A stretch of DNA of 64,000 nt from Asterias rubens (lineage: Eukaryota; Echinodermata; Asteroidea; Forcipulatida; Asteriidae), in assembly GCF_902459465.1 (NCBI RefSeq), contig NC_047076.1, forward strand, positions 7,324,146-7,388,145. Direction: 5' to 3'. Below, piece by piece: positions 9,810-20,851 of the stretch (positions are counted from its first letter, which is position 1; the number at the start of each line of letters is the position of its first letter). The position numbers and the translations under genes were made by a program. Under the pieces are notes generated by a model, which had not been told where the DNA came from, searched no databases, and was given only the letters and a program-made list of their open reading frames with translations.

Positions 9810-11480
9810 AAGGTGATAGTGGGGTCTTTTCATGCAGTCAGCGTGCGTGTTGACTATACGCTGTATTGGCGGTACTGGGAAATCGATGAGCCCCAAACGT
9901 TTGAGATGACTTTAACTTTGAATATGTTGACAATTATACATAGGAAAAATATGAAAAAATATTATTTATTAAGCTACATTCTTCATTAGTAGATTCTAAA
10001 AATTTGAAGAAATTCTACCTGGGTTTAAATACTTTGAGGACGATTTCTGTGAAGGGTATAATAGTGGGGTCTTTTCATGCAGTCAGCGTGCGTGTTGACT
10101 ATACGCTGTATTGGAGGTACTGGGAAATCGATGAGCCCCAAACGTTTGAGATGACTTTAATTATGAATAAGTTGACAATTATTAATAGGAAAAATATGAA
10201 AACAAATTATTTATTAAGGTACATTCATCATTAATAGATTATAAAAATTTGAAGAAATTCTACCGGGGTTTAAATACTTTGAGGACGATTTCTGTGAAGG
10301 GTATAATAGTGGGGTCTTTTCATGCAGTCAGCGTGCGTGTTGACTATACGCTGTATTGGCGGTACTTGGAAATCGATGAGCCCCACACGTTTGAGATGAC
10401 TTTAACTTTGAATAAGTTAACAATGATACATAGGGAAAATATGAAAAAATATTATTTATTAAGCTTCATTCCAAAATAATAGATTCTAAAAATGTGAAGA
10501 AATTCTACCGGGGTTTAAATACTTTGAGGACGGGTTCTGTGAAGGGTATAATAGTGGGGATCCGTTAGTGCAGTTAGCGTGCGTATTCACTATACGCTGT
10601 ATTGGCGGTACTTGGAAATCGATGAGCCACAAACGTTTGAGATGACTTTAACTTTGAATAAGTTGACAATTATACATAGGAAAAATATGAAAAAATATTA
10701 TTTATTAAGCTACATTCTTCATTAATAGAATATAAAAATTTGAAGAAAATCTACCGGGGTTTAAATACTTTGAGGACGATTTCTGTGAAGGGTATAATAG
10801 TGGGGTCTTTTCATGCAGTCAGCGTGCGTGTTGACTATACGCTGTATTGGCGGTACTTGGAAATCGATGAGCCCCACACGTTTGAGATGACTTTAACTTT
10901 GAATAAGTTAACAATGATACATAGGAAAAATATGAAAAAATATGATTTATTAAGCTTCATTCCAAAATAATAGATTCTAAAAATGTGAAGAAATTCTACC
11001 GGGGTTTAAATACTTTGAGGACGGGTTCTGTGAAGGGTATAATAGTGGGGATCTGTTCTTGCAGTTAGCGTGCGTATTCACTATACGCTGTATTGGCGGT
11101 ACTTGGAAATCGATGAGCCCCAAACGTTTAAGATGACTTTAACTTTGAATAAGTTGACAATTATACATAGGAAAAATATGAAAAAAATATTATTTATTAA
11201 GCTACATTCATCATTAATACATTCTAAAAATTTGAAGAAATTCCGTCGAGGTTTAAATATTATGAGGTTGGGTTATGTGAAGGGTAATAGTGGGGTCTGT
11301 TCTTGCAGTCAGCGTGCCTGTTGACTTTACGCTGTATTGTGTACACGGAAATCGATGGGCCCCAAACGTTTTAGTTGGGACTAGGTGAAGTTTAGCAATA
11401 ACACGGGACATGGTCAATATATCCTTCGGATACTTATTGGTGTGTACCAATGAACCCCAAACGTTTGAGAATAAGTGTCC
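9810..11480. repeat. 245-bp tandem satellite with dimeric higher-order structure
   Basis: Six to seven head-to-tail units of about 245-246 bp, marked by GTTTAAATACTTTGAGGACG at the start of each. Two subtypes alternate: one with GTCTTTTCATGCAGTCAGCG and one with a GATCxGTTxxTGCAGTTAGCG block. Two consecutive pairs (about 10243-10734 and 10735-11226) form a dimer of about 491 bp that is nearly identical between repeats. The first subtype keeps an ATG-led 69-76-codon open frame in each unit (for example 10004-10234, 10249-10479, 10740-10970). I treat these as satellite-derived rather than genes. Confidence 0.9.
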
Positions 11481-11713
11481 ACCGTTTTGACGAGGCTCAC
11501 CCAGGTCATCCCTCAGTGCCCCGCTTGTGGAGTGGGTCACTTGGGGGCGACTTGAGGTGCATGCCGTCACCACAAGAGGGCGAGTGTGATCGTTCGATTG
11601 GCTCTTGTCAGGGGCTCACCCGAGTGAGCGCCGCAGGGTCGACCCAGTGAAGCTAAACGAACGCACCCATAATGGCAAACTGTGTACAAACATGGAGGAT
11701 TCCTCCATGGTAC
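11481..11713. other. Short intergenic stretch next to the LTR element
   Basis: The end GGGTCGACCCAGTGAAGCTA then AACGAACGCACCCAT is the reverse complement, in diverged form, of the outer part of the hairpin at 33368-33504, so it is a relic of that element. ACATGGAGGATTCCTCCATG just before the LTR is a short palindrome. Confidence 0.5.
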
Positions 11714-12325
11714 TGTAGAGACACGGTAAGGAGAGCCGGTCCTCTAATTAATAAAGGATGAGCATTCGCCAAAATACAATCAATATTTACAATAAATGAA
11801 CAATGACAGTTAAGTAAAATACATGTATATCAAATAAACTTCTCCTGTACAGGTTTTAATGGTAACCCATAGCAAACAACACAAAAAGTTATAACACTAC
11901 AGTATATACATTACATAACATTACACAGTGCACAGTGTAAGTTCACAAAAAGGTCAGCACACACATAGGCCAACGGACGCACGTGTGCGACAGTGCTGCC
12001 TGGCATACACACTACACATGGTTTTACAAATAAAACGATCCAAATAGAGAGCTACAAAATCACAATAATTTGGGCATTAATGAAGGTAAAAACACAAAAT
12101 AATACTCACAAATATCTCTACAACTCTATTGATCCCATATAAATAGGTTTTCGGAGCATGGCCAGAGCCATGCTCCCTATAAAAATAGAGAGAATCACAG
12201 ACCAAATAAATTGGTTGCTCTTCCAAGTCGAAGCTATAGAAAAAGAGAGTGAATGTCATGTGACATCCCCAAAAGTAAACTTTATTCAAGTCAAACAATG
12301 AGGGCGCACTTGGCGGATCCCTACA
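11714..12325 (-). repeat. 3' LTR of the 4 kb LTR element
   Basis: 612 bp, TG...CA termini. Differs from the partner LTR by a few substitutions and two small indels: a 6-bp gain around ACATGTATATC and about 12 extra bases in a CTACAAAATCACAATAAT stretch near 12050. Confidence 0.9.
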
Positions 12326-13649
12326 GGTTCCCTACTTTATAACCACGCGACCCGAGTGGTTTAAACAAAACAAACACAAGTGCGACCTAAAATTATTTAG
12401 GAAAAGACAATTTATACAGATAACCCATAATCATCTGAAAACAAATGATACACAAGATCCATCATGAAAAGATGGATTCTAAATCATTTATACGTCAGAA
12501 AAATATATTATGGCCAAAATATCCACTGAAAGTTCACTAAGACCAGGTTGTCTAATAGAAACTGACACAAGCCATACAATCTTAACCCAATCTCAAATAA
12601 CAAAGTTGATGCAAATGTAATACATTGAGGTCAACCAGAGTGGAACAGACATAACACACCGTGGGAACTTTCTCCACACACTAAGATAAGACAACATAAA
12701 CCAGATGGGTGATTCAAGACAATACAAAACTCTACACAACCCTTTTTACAAGCACATAGGACTGCACGAAAGATCATAGAGTATATTAACATTAATCAAA
12801 CCTTACTTTATATAGGCAATTATACTCTAAACATGAACAATTCGATTTAAAAAGGCAGGCAAAACTTACTTCTGGCAACAACAAGTGAGTAGGCAGCCAC
12901 AACAAGTGAGTAGGCAATTTAGCACAAAAACAATACTTTCCTGCAAATGGTCCCATAAATGTCAGAAAATGCTAAATGCATGGTGGAAGACGGTCAGTTA
13001 AACAAATCTCACTCAAAAGGGTAATACAAAATGCTGACTAATCAAATAATATGCCTTACAAACAGTATTTAAGGAGCAAAGCCCATCACTAAAAGTACTT
13101 AGGGTCACCAAAAAAAATAGGAATTGGAAGTCAATGAAAATACATGTACGATTTGATAACTTGCCAGACAAATGCTGAACACAACCCGTCACTACACGTA
13201 CTTTGGGTAAAACACCAAAAATTCAAATCAAAAGTGTACACAAAATGACTCCAAACCAATATATAAAGTGATTGATACATAACAGAAATAGCACTTAAAA
13301 TTCTCCAAGAACACTCTTAGATTACAATATGAACCTAGCAAAAATGGTCGGACTATTCTGAAAGGTATGCCCATGAGGTGGATCTTGCGACCCGTGTCAG
13401 GTATCACAACACAGTTAGTGTTGTGATACAAGCTACCCTCAATGTGCAGGTAATAGCCAACACATTGTAGACATAAATGGTGGAAAAGTTTCACCTTTAA
13501 ACACAAATTACAATAAGCCTAAACAATTCATAGAGGCGGACGTACATCCTAACCTGTCACCTGAAGTGTACAGGCGATCCTCTGCTATTCACACAAAAGT
13601 TAATACAGCAAAGTGTGCATGTTATCTCATCATAATTCTATAGAAAAAC

Positions 13650-14297
13650 TTAAGTTATAGCATTTGGCCACTGACCCAACATGAAAAACACTGTGGGCCT
13701 ACCGATGGTCACCGTTACTACTGCCAACACAAGTACATGAAAATAAATTACAATCCCTGAATACAAGGGAGACTTCCCTACTTTTTCATTGGCTTTGCCA
13801 TCTGGCAAACAAAATGAGTGGCTACTAACAATACTGAGGCCCTGGGAAACTTCACAGTGGCTATCATTTAAAACATACACTGAAGGAGAAACAAAAACTC
13901 CTCCTGCCACCTCTTGATTACAAAAAATAGCAGTTCCAATAACAATTGGCTCACAAACTAGTGGCTCAGCCTCCACAAAAATAGTATCAACCACCTTAAC
14001 TGAATGGGAAAAAGTAACAGGGTCAGGTGACTGTAACTAACCACTGTCTAAAACAGGCTTTTTGACAAGCTTTAAAATGGCAGATGTATTATCTAGTATG
14101 GCTTGAATGCTATGCTCAGCACGTTTACATAAAATATGACTGACATAATAATCATCTTCATCTTCATCCAATACACAATCTTTTAAGGCACTGGTTAAGT
14201 TTCTAGCTATCTCACTATTCGACTTAAATATAGCTTCTGGCAAAGACATGGTTGGAATAATACTAGCAATGTACTTTAAAAAAAAATGACTTGACAA
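13650..14297 (-). pseudogene. Interrupted reading frame inside the LTR element, C-terminal membrane segment
   Basis: Two open stretches, 14297-14037 and 13994-13650, lie in the same minus-strand frame. They are separated only by a TAG at 14037-14039 plus 14 codons, so they read as one frame of about 215 codons broken by a single stop. Neither segment starts with ATG; the first internal ATG is at residue 17 of the upstream piece. The upstream part is acidic (DEDEDDYY), the downstream part cysteine-containing with a hydrophobic run at about residues 79-98 that could span a membrane. No family is recognised. An env-like or captured membrane protein is possible, and a chance frame is the alternative. 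Confidence 0.35.
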
Positions 14298-15158
14298 AAT
14301 TCAAATGAGGCCTAAATCAATGACCTACAAAACCAGTCTGCACATTAACAGACAATATAAACACAAGTCCAAAATAGTCTAACCACAGTGTAGACAAAAC
14401 GTACAATTGCTACTCAAAACTTTCCAACTTACAATAGTCTTAAAAAGACTTAAAATTAATACAATGCCAAGATAATGTAATACACAAGAAGTCAAATACA
14501 CCATTCGCACAGATGCAAAATAGAAGGATGCAGCTAGCTAAAAACTCAGTTACAAATACAATAATATGTGTGCAACAATGAAACGATTTGACTTCAAAAC
14601 ACTGATCCAAAGCACAGGCCTACAACTGGCTCTTAAATTATATGTTTCTCAAATATGAATCTGGGATAAGATCCACAAAAGACACAACTGCCTTCAAACC
14701 ACAACAGATTTACACAAAGCTTTCATATAAATTGTCAAATATAACATACAATTCTAAAAATAGAATTTATACAATGAAAGTTGCACAACATAAAATGTAA
14801 ACCAAAATAGATATCCGTTGAAGAAGTCCTCAGTCCATGCAGGAAAACAAAAAGTTAGATGGTGACCATCACATCCATAGATCGCAACAAAAACGCGAAA
14901 CGATTACATAAATCAGTTCTCCGTCAGAGACAAATCTAAAGTCCGGGGTTACATCTGCTTAAAATCCGACAGTGAATAGCGAAAAGTCCAAATAGCGAAA
15001 TGTTCTACTCCATGATGAGAAGGCGTAGACAAATCCACAAGACAAAACGGCGAAAACATCATTATCAAGGCAAAAGAAAAATTGCAAAAATCTATTGACG
15101 AATCTAACAATGAAAATAGTAAAATGGCCAGCACTCAATCCTGTCTACGACGCCATTT

Positions 15159-15751
15159 TGTAGAGACACGGTAAGGAGAGCCGGTCCTCTAATTAATAAA
15201 GGACGAGCATTCGCCAAAATACAATCAATATTAACAATAAATGAACAATGACAGTTAAGTAAAATATATCAAATAAACTTCTCCTGTACAGGTTTTAATG
15301 GTAACCCATAGCAAACAACACGAAAAGTTATAACACTACAGTATATACCTTACATAACATTACACAGTGCAGTGTAAGTTCACAAAAAGGTCAGCACAGA
15401 CAGAGGCTAACGGACGCACGTGTGTGACAGTGCTGCCTGGCATACACACTACACATGGTTTTACAAATAAAACGATCCAAATAGAGAGCAAAAATTTGGG
15501 CATTAATGAGGGTAAAAACACAAAATAATACTCACAAATATCTCTACAACTCTATTGATCCCATATAATTAGGTTTTTGGAGCATGGCCAGAGCCATGCT
15601 CCCTATAAAAATAGAGAGAATCACAGACCAAATAAATTGGTTGCTCTTCCAAGTCGAAGCTATAGAAAAAGAGAGTGAATGTCATGTGACATCCCCAAAA
15701 GTAAACTTTATTCAAGTCAAACAATGAGGGCGCACTTGGCGGATCCCTACA
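15159..15751 (-). repeat. 5' LTR of the 4 kb LTR element
   Basis: 593 bp direct repeat of 11714-12325 with the same TGTAGAGACACGG start and CCCTACA end. The close similarity between LTRs indicates fairly recent insertion. Confidence 0.9.
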
Positions 15752-16413
15752 GTATCTTTGCTACAGTACAAACTTCTTCTGATAGCGCTCTTCTTTGAGT
15801 CACCCGCCTCCAGCCCATGATAAATTCCCATCGGGGAACCGGATCCCAGGCGGACAGAATTCCCTGGTACACCGGTGTCCCAGGGAATTCTGTCTGCAAG
15901 ATAATAATAATATAATAATATCGAAGTCTTATATAGCGCACGTTTGTACTAAACAAGTAGCCCTGGCGGCCTTACACTTTCGTTTTGTACAGTTCCTGTG
16001 TACAGAGAAAAAGTCCTATACATGTCTAAGGCTACATGTATAGAGGAAGAATCTCCAAGGGGAAAAAATCTCCTGCCACGCCCGGTACTTTATAAGCTGA
16101 AAAGAGCCTCTGGGCCCTCTGCTGACGCTAACATTTCGGAGGAATATAATTTTAGCTACTTTCTAAACTAATTGAATACCATTATTTGATTACAGTTTTA
16201 TTGAAAAATGGCAAATGGCAAAACTTAATGACAAAATGGCAAACACAATGGCAAAACAAAATGGCAAAACAAAATGGCAAAATTAAATGTTTAAATAATG
16301 TGATTAGGGAAACAAAGGTGGACCTCCACGGATTGCAGTAAAACGAAACAGAAACATTTCAAGGACTCTACTAAAATCATGTTAAAGCACACATCTGTGG
16401 TCCTTTTATTCAT
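15752..16413. other. Intergenic with short inverted and simple repeats
   Basis: GGACAGAATTCCCTGG at 15854 faces CCAGGGAATTCTGTC at 15881, forming a small hairpin. A SINE-tail-like ATAATAATATAATAATATCG followed by CTTATATAGCGCACG lies at 15900-15935. An AAATGGCAAAAC simple repeat occupies about 16205-16285. No gene. Confidence 0.5.
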
Positions 16414-17755
16414 TTAAAGGAACACGTTGCCTTGGATCGGTCGAGTTGGTCTTTGAAAAGCGTTTGTCATACCCTGTTTACACAGCACTGCGACCTTAAG
16501 AAGATCATGCCTATCACCCCGATCTGAAAAAATTATCAAACGAGCACAACCGCCGTCAAAATCCATAAACTTTGCAAATTACAGACTAAATCACGACTGT
16601 ACTGCGATGCTTCTACGTCAAAAGCATTGCTGACTCGATGCCAGGACGGTTACACTTAGACCATTGCGACCAAGCAGTCGTTCCTACTTCGATGCCGCTG
16701 CGATACCACTACGCTGGTGCTGACCATAATTTGCTTCTAGTACGCTTCTAGTACGACTTATGGCGATGTCTGTTACCCCGTTCGCACAGCACTATGACAT
16801 TGAGAAGATCGTGCCAATCACCCCGATCTCAAAAAAATTATCAAGTCAGGGTATGATCGCCGTCAAAATCAAGCTATTTGGAAATTTTAACACTCTGCCC
16901 AACTTTACTGATTCTACGCAAAAAGTGTTCTGACTCGCTGCCACTACGATTACTGACGAAAACTTCAAGAACAATGCCGACCAAGCGGTTTTCGACTTCA
17001 AAATGGTTGCCGACGCTGCTACGTTTTGATTACAACCACATAGATCTCACCACCACACTTCCACGCTGCTTGTACAATAATGGCGTTCCCACTACGACTT
17101 TGCCCCGCAAACTGTCAGCCACGAACCGGCTGCGCTTATTTTGAACATGTTCAAAATAAGCGTGGGGAGAGCTTGTAGCTTCCCGACCTGTAGGAGATCC
17201 CAACCCGACCACGCTCATGGAGATCCTCTGATGTTTGGCCCACGATTGGTCCGCGATTGGTCACGCTCTCACATGTTCAAAATAAGTGTTGGGAGAGCTT
17301 ACAGCTTCCCGACCTAGGAGATCCCACCCCGCCCATGATGATCCTCCAACGTTTGGCCCTCGATTGGTCCGCGATTGACCACGCTCCCGGCCATTTTTCC
17401 ATCGCAGTAGAAGCGGGGTCTATGTGTGACCGGGGTATTACAAAATGCATATGGGTAGAAAGATGTTGTAAAAGTAGAATACAATGTTCCACACAATCAT
17501 GCCTCGAAATTGCACGGTTTTCCTTTTACCTCGTGGAGTAACACGGTCGGCCATTTATTGGAGTCAAACTTTTTGATTCCCATCAATAGACTACCATGTT
17601 AGTTCGCAAAGTAAAAGGAAAACCTTGCAATTTGGAGGCAAATTTGTGTGGATCATTGTATTCTACTTTTAAAACTTAACTGCATTTTATAACAAACGGT
17701 TACAAACGCTTTTTATAGACCAACTCGTCCGATCAAAGGCAACGTGTTCCTTTAA
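16414..17755. mobile_element. Family A MITE copy A2, split by a nested insertion
   Basis: The two ends are family A termini at TTAA (TTAAAGGAACACGTTGCC at the left, AACGTGTTCCTTTAA at the right). The left arm stops at CGTTTGTCA (16469) and the element resumes at TTACAAAATGC (17438). All else between is a separate 968-bp insertion. Confidence 0.8.
16470..17437. mobile_element. 968-bp element inserted in MITE A2
   Basis: Ends TACCCTG...ACACA and TGTGTGACCGGGGTA are short imperfect inverted repeats. Flanks TCA (left) and TTA (right) match the uninterrupted TTA of other A copies, suggesting a 3-bp duplication. Internally, a roughly 300-bp unit beginning TACCC(T/C)GTT(T/C)(A/G)CACAGCAC is repeated at 16470 and about 16774, and a unit of about 125 bp starting CATGTTCAAAATAAG is repeated at 17143 and 17270. 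No transposase frame is visible. Confidence 0.6.
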
Positions 17756-18109
17756 ATGAGAGAAGATAGTCAGTAGAGCAGTAGTCTCACTCAGAGCAGC
17801 TCTCTCCACAAGTCTACTTCGGTCCTAGAGTGTGGCGAACTGAAAATAATTGGCTATCCACTCATTGACAGTAGGTACACTCTCGTCTTTTTTGATAAGC
17901 TTGCTTTGGTACAACCATTAATGCAATAAATACATTTATAGAGCACAACGCTGAACAGAGTCTCGAACCAACCAAATAGTACAGGCGAACATGCAGGTCA
18001 TTGTTCAAACAGATGAGTCTTCTTAAAAGCATCCAAGGAAGGGGACTGTGCACTGTGGAAGCTCATTCCAGAGTCAAGGTGCATGTGCCTGGAATGCATG
18101 GCCACCAGC
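17756..18109. other. Intergenic downstream of TPR-TIR gene 1
   Basis: No coding signal; contains the start of the degenerate 3'-end repeats of the downstream array. Confidence 0.4.
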
Positions 18110-18700
18110 TGTGCTGTATGTTCTAGGCACTTTGAGAACAGCAATGTCTAAACTTGAGCAGAGTCCAGGTCCTGGATGTGGAACATGACAGAATGATGCA
18201 AAGTTGGAGCTTTGTGTTGAAGATCCACTTACCGTTAAAGGCTTCTGCATCTTTTAATCATTTCACCCTGTGGTCTGTCGACACAGCCTAACAATCTCAT
18301 CCCAGTGTATGTTCTGGGCACAGTAAAGTTATGTTCAAACTTGAGCAGAGTCCGGGTCTACCAAAGTTATGTGGTCAATGAGAGAGCGAAGCTAAGTTGG
18401 AGTTTTGTCTTGAAGATGCACTTACCAATAAAGGCTTCTGCATCTTTTAATCATTTCACACTGTGGTCTGTCGACACAGCCTTACAATCTTCCAGTGTAT
18501 GTTCTGGGCACATGGAATAAAGTAACGTCTAAAATTGAGCGGAGTCCAGGTCAAGGATGTCGTACATGAGAGAATGACTCTAAGCTGGAGCTTTCAGTTG
18601 ACGATGCACTAACCGTTAAAGGCTTCAGCATCTTTAAATCATTTTAACCTGTGGTCTGTCGACACAGCCTTACAATCTCATCCCAGTGTTCCTTTTTAAT
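18110..18700. repeat. Tandem copies of the 3' end of TPR-TIR gene 1
   Basis: A unit of 188-193 bp is anchored by AAAGGCTTC(T/A)GCATCTTT at 18237, 18430 and 18618, with a partial fourth upstream. Each unit contains a copy of the last codons of gene 1: on the minus strand, 18308-18267 still reads HWDEIVRLCRQTTG, and 18498-18460 reads the same with a small deletion. The third unit is the authentic gene end. This is a local tandem duplication of the terminal exon sequence plus 3' flank. Confidence 0.85.
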
Positions 18701-20518
18701 CTGACCCTCTGTGCACTCTCTAAATGTCAGAGGCTCTAGCTCTTCAGGTTTTGGGCAGTCCTTTAGCTTGATGGGTATGATGAATCCATCTTTCCTCTTC
18801 TGTGATATGATCTCGGCATGGTCCATGGAGTGGCACATCGACCCTCCATCACCCGGGAAGAGGATCACGCACCGATAACTTTGCTTCAGGCACTCTATAA
18901 TGTTCTTGGTGATCTTCTTACCAACTTGGAAATCCCTCCCCTCGATACAGCACCGAAGGTTGTACTCCGACTCAAGCTTTTCTACAAATGCCATAGCCCA
19001 GCGCTTGTTCTGTTCTGCGTAACACAGAAACGCATCAAATGTAAATGCTAGGTCGCGGTTAGCTGCTGCAGGGAAGCCTGGCTCTGTGCAAACTGTCCAG
19101 AAGTGATGGTCCTGCAGAACACGAACAAAGCCAGGCTTCTCTTTGGTGTTGTAGAATTCAAAATCATGCGTGAAGTGAGAGTCGCACTGCTCCTCCATAA
19201 GCGGCGTGTTAAGGATCTTTGTGAGTGTCTCTTGTGCCAGTTCTAATTGCAATTGGCTTCCTTTAAGTTGGTTAATCGCCAGAAGGCACTCTGCCCATCG
19301 CTGGTGAGTCAGCACCGGGTCACAATAGTCATCCTGCTTGCTGTTTGTGGCCTGACGAAACTTGGCGAGGGCCCTTTCATTATCACCAAGGAGAAAGAGA
19401 ACATATCCAAGATCCGAGAGGTCAGCATGGGACTCGTACATCTTAAGGGCTTCCTCAAAGTCTGAAACTGCAGCTGTCAGCCATTCTCTTTTTACCTGTT
19501 CATCCGCCTCATAAGAACTCTCGTACATCTTCACGAACAACTCTGCTCGATAGCGATATGAACATCGGGACGGCATAATTTCCAAAGCTTTATCCAGGGC
19601 TCTCTTAGCATCTTTGAACCTCCCCAGTTTCACATACTCTGCTCCGACTCGACGGAGTACAATACAATAATCTGGGTGTATTTCCAAACTTTTTTCAAAG
19701 CACTGCTCTGCGGTGAGGTGGTAGCCCGACTTGTTCGGAAACACATCGGCAAGATTTCTGTTTTCAGGATCATGATTTACAAGAATCCCCAGAAAGACCC
19801 ATGACAGGGCCTGATAGTCCTTTGATGGGCTAATCAGTGCTACATCCAGGAAGTATCTGCATGCATTTTGGAATCCCTCTTTTATTCGGGTGTCAGAGTA
19901 ACAATCTGAACTATCGAAACACCCACCATCCTCCAAGTGAAGCCTTCTCAAGTACAACATCTGGACATCTCGCCTGTAAAGAGCCAAGGCGTGGTCAAAG
20001 AACCACTCTGCTCGCTCAGGTCCAGCACACTTCTTGCCGATGGTTGCAGCACGTTCAATATACGTCATGTATCTGAAGCAGCGTTTAAATTGTTCAAAGT
20101 TACGGATGGCGAAAGATCTTTCTGCAAACGCTCTTGCTCTCTCCTCCAGGCTCAGATTATCCAAGACTAAGCTAAGCCTGTTGATGTAACTGCTGTGCAG
20201 ATCCAAATGATAGAGTTCTTTGAAGATGTGGGCAAGACTGGCAAGTGCATTAATGTTATTGTTATCTTTGTCTAAGACGTCCTCAAAAAAGAGCCGTGCT
20301 TCTTCCACTTTCTGTAGATAGTAAGCAATGAACCCTTGAAGGTTCCGCGTAGCTGTGTAAAAGGTCGGCCGGTCAAGAAAGTCTAAAGTCTCCATGGCAA
20401 GTATATCCTCCTCACGGCTGAGGGTGCTTTTGTCGTTGGCGATGGGCGCGAGCTCCTCCCACGTGAGATGGCATTTGAACAGATCCATCATGGCAAGTAT
20501 TCGATCAGGGAGAGCCAT
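18644..20518 (-). CDS. TPR-TIR protein 1 (IFIT-like N-terminus, TIR C-terminus), complete
   Basis: The 624-residue frame is uninterrupted and starts at ATG 20518. Residues about 15-460 are helical tetratricopeptide-type repeats. They begin with CHLTWEEL at 16-23, which resembles the CHFTW signature near the start of vertebrate IFIT proteins, and include clear TPR-like blocks near 52-100, 165-192, 266-312 and 345-390. Residues 494-624 form a TIR domain: box 1 FDAFLCY at 494-500, box 2 GRDFQVGK at 527-534, an IIPIKL strand at 580-585 and a box-3-like HWDEIV at 611-616. Glu569 sits where NAD-cleaving TIR domains such as SARM1 keep their catalytic Glu. The Pro of the BB loop of Toll-like receptors is Val. 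The protein is probably cytosolic, with no signal peptide or membrane segment. Family function (sensing and TIR signalling) is inferred. Confidence 0.9.
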   Translation of the reverse strand: MALPDRILAMMDLFKCHLTWEELAPIANDKSTLSREEDILAMETLDFLDRPTFYTATRNLQGFIAYYLQKVEEARLFFEDVLDKDNNNINALASLAHIFKELYHLDLHSSYINRLSLVLDNLSLEERARAFAERSFAIRNFEQFKRCFRYMTYIERAATIGKKCAGPERAEWFFDHALALYRRDVQMLYLRRLHLEDGGCFDSSDCYSDTRIKEGFQNACRYFLDVALISPSKDYQALSWVFLGILVNHDPENRNLADVFPNKSGYHLTAEQCFEKSLEIHPDYCIVLRRVGAEYVKLGRFKDAKRALDKALEIMPSRCSYRYRAELFVKMYESSYEADEQVKREWLTAAVSDFEEALKMYESHADLSDLGYVLFLLGDNERALAKFRQATNSKQDDYCDPVLTHQRWAECLLAINQLKGSQLQLELAQETLTKILNTPLMEEQCDSHFTHDFEFYNTKEKPGFVRVLQDHHFWTVCTEPGFPAAANRDLAFTFDAFLCYAEQNKRWAMAFVEKLESEYNLRCCIEGRDFQVGKKITKNIIECLKQSYRCVILFPGDGGSMCHSMDHAEIISQKRKDGFIIPIKLKDCPKPEELEPLTFRECTEGQIKKEHWDEIVRLCRQTTG

Positions 20519-20851
20519 AGTGAGACTATTTGGCTGCTCCTCGCCGTGGCTATGCTCTATCCACCCACCCTGTGACCTTCCACTGGTGGGCTGGGTCCAC
20601 TATAGCCAAACTTGCAGAAGTCCACATGTTGTTTCAATCAAATCTGATATTTAAGAGAGAAAAATAATACCGTTTAGGAAATACCTGGGAAGAACTATTA
20701 TTCTGAATAAGGAAGGTATACAGAAGAGAGTATGTATGTAGTTTCTCGATAAGTTTTGCAAAGGCCTAGAATTAGATAGGAGCCATTGATACAACAGCAC
20801 CTCAGCATGTAGTATTTTAAGCTTTCTACCATCAGGCCTAATGTAAATCTA
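20519..20851. other. Upstream region of TPR-TIR 1 and left part of a split family D MITE
   Basis: The gene 1 promoter or 5' UTR should lie here, but no TATA box or splice site can be assigned. From about 20785 the sequence matches family D (CAGCACCTCAGCA, AAGCTTTCTACCATC), whose other part is at 23205-23260 beyond the inserted element. Confidence 0.5.

Larger units (their letters stand above)
11714..15751 (-). mobile_element. Non-autonomous LTR retrotransposon, about 4.04 kb
   Basis: Two direct LTRs (11714-12325 and 15159-15751) begin TGTAGAGACACGG and end GGATCCCTACA. Just inside the right LTR the minus strand reads TGGCGTCGTAGACAGGATT, which fits a primer-binding site beginning TGG. Inside the left LTR the minus strand has a purine-rich AAAGTAGGGAA tract. 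Both place the element on the minus strand. The 2.8 kb interior has no recognisable gag, protease, reverse transcriptase or integrase. Flanks GGTAC and GTATC do not form a clear target duplication. It must rely on proteins supplied elsewhere. Confidence 0.85.
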
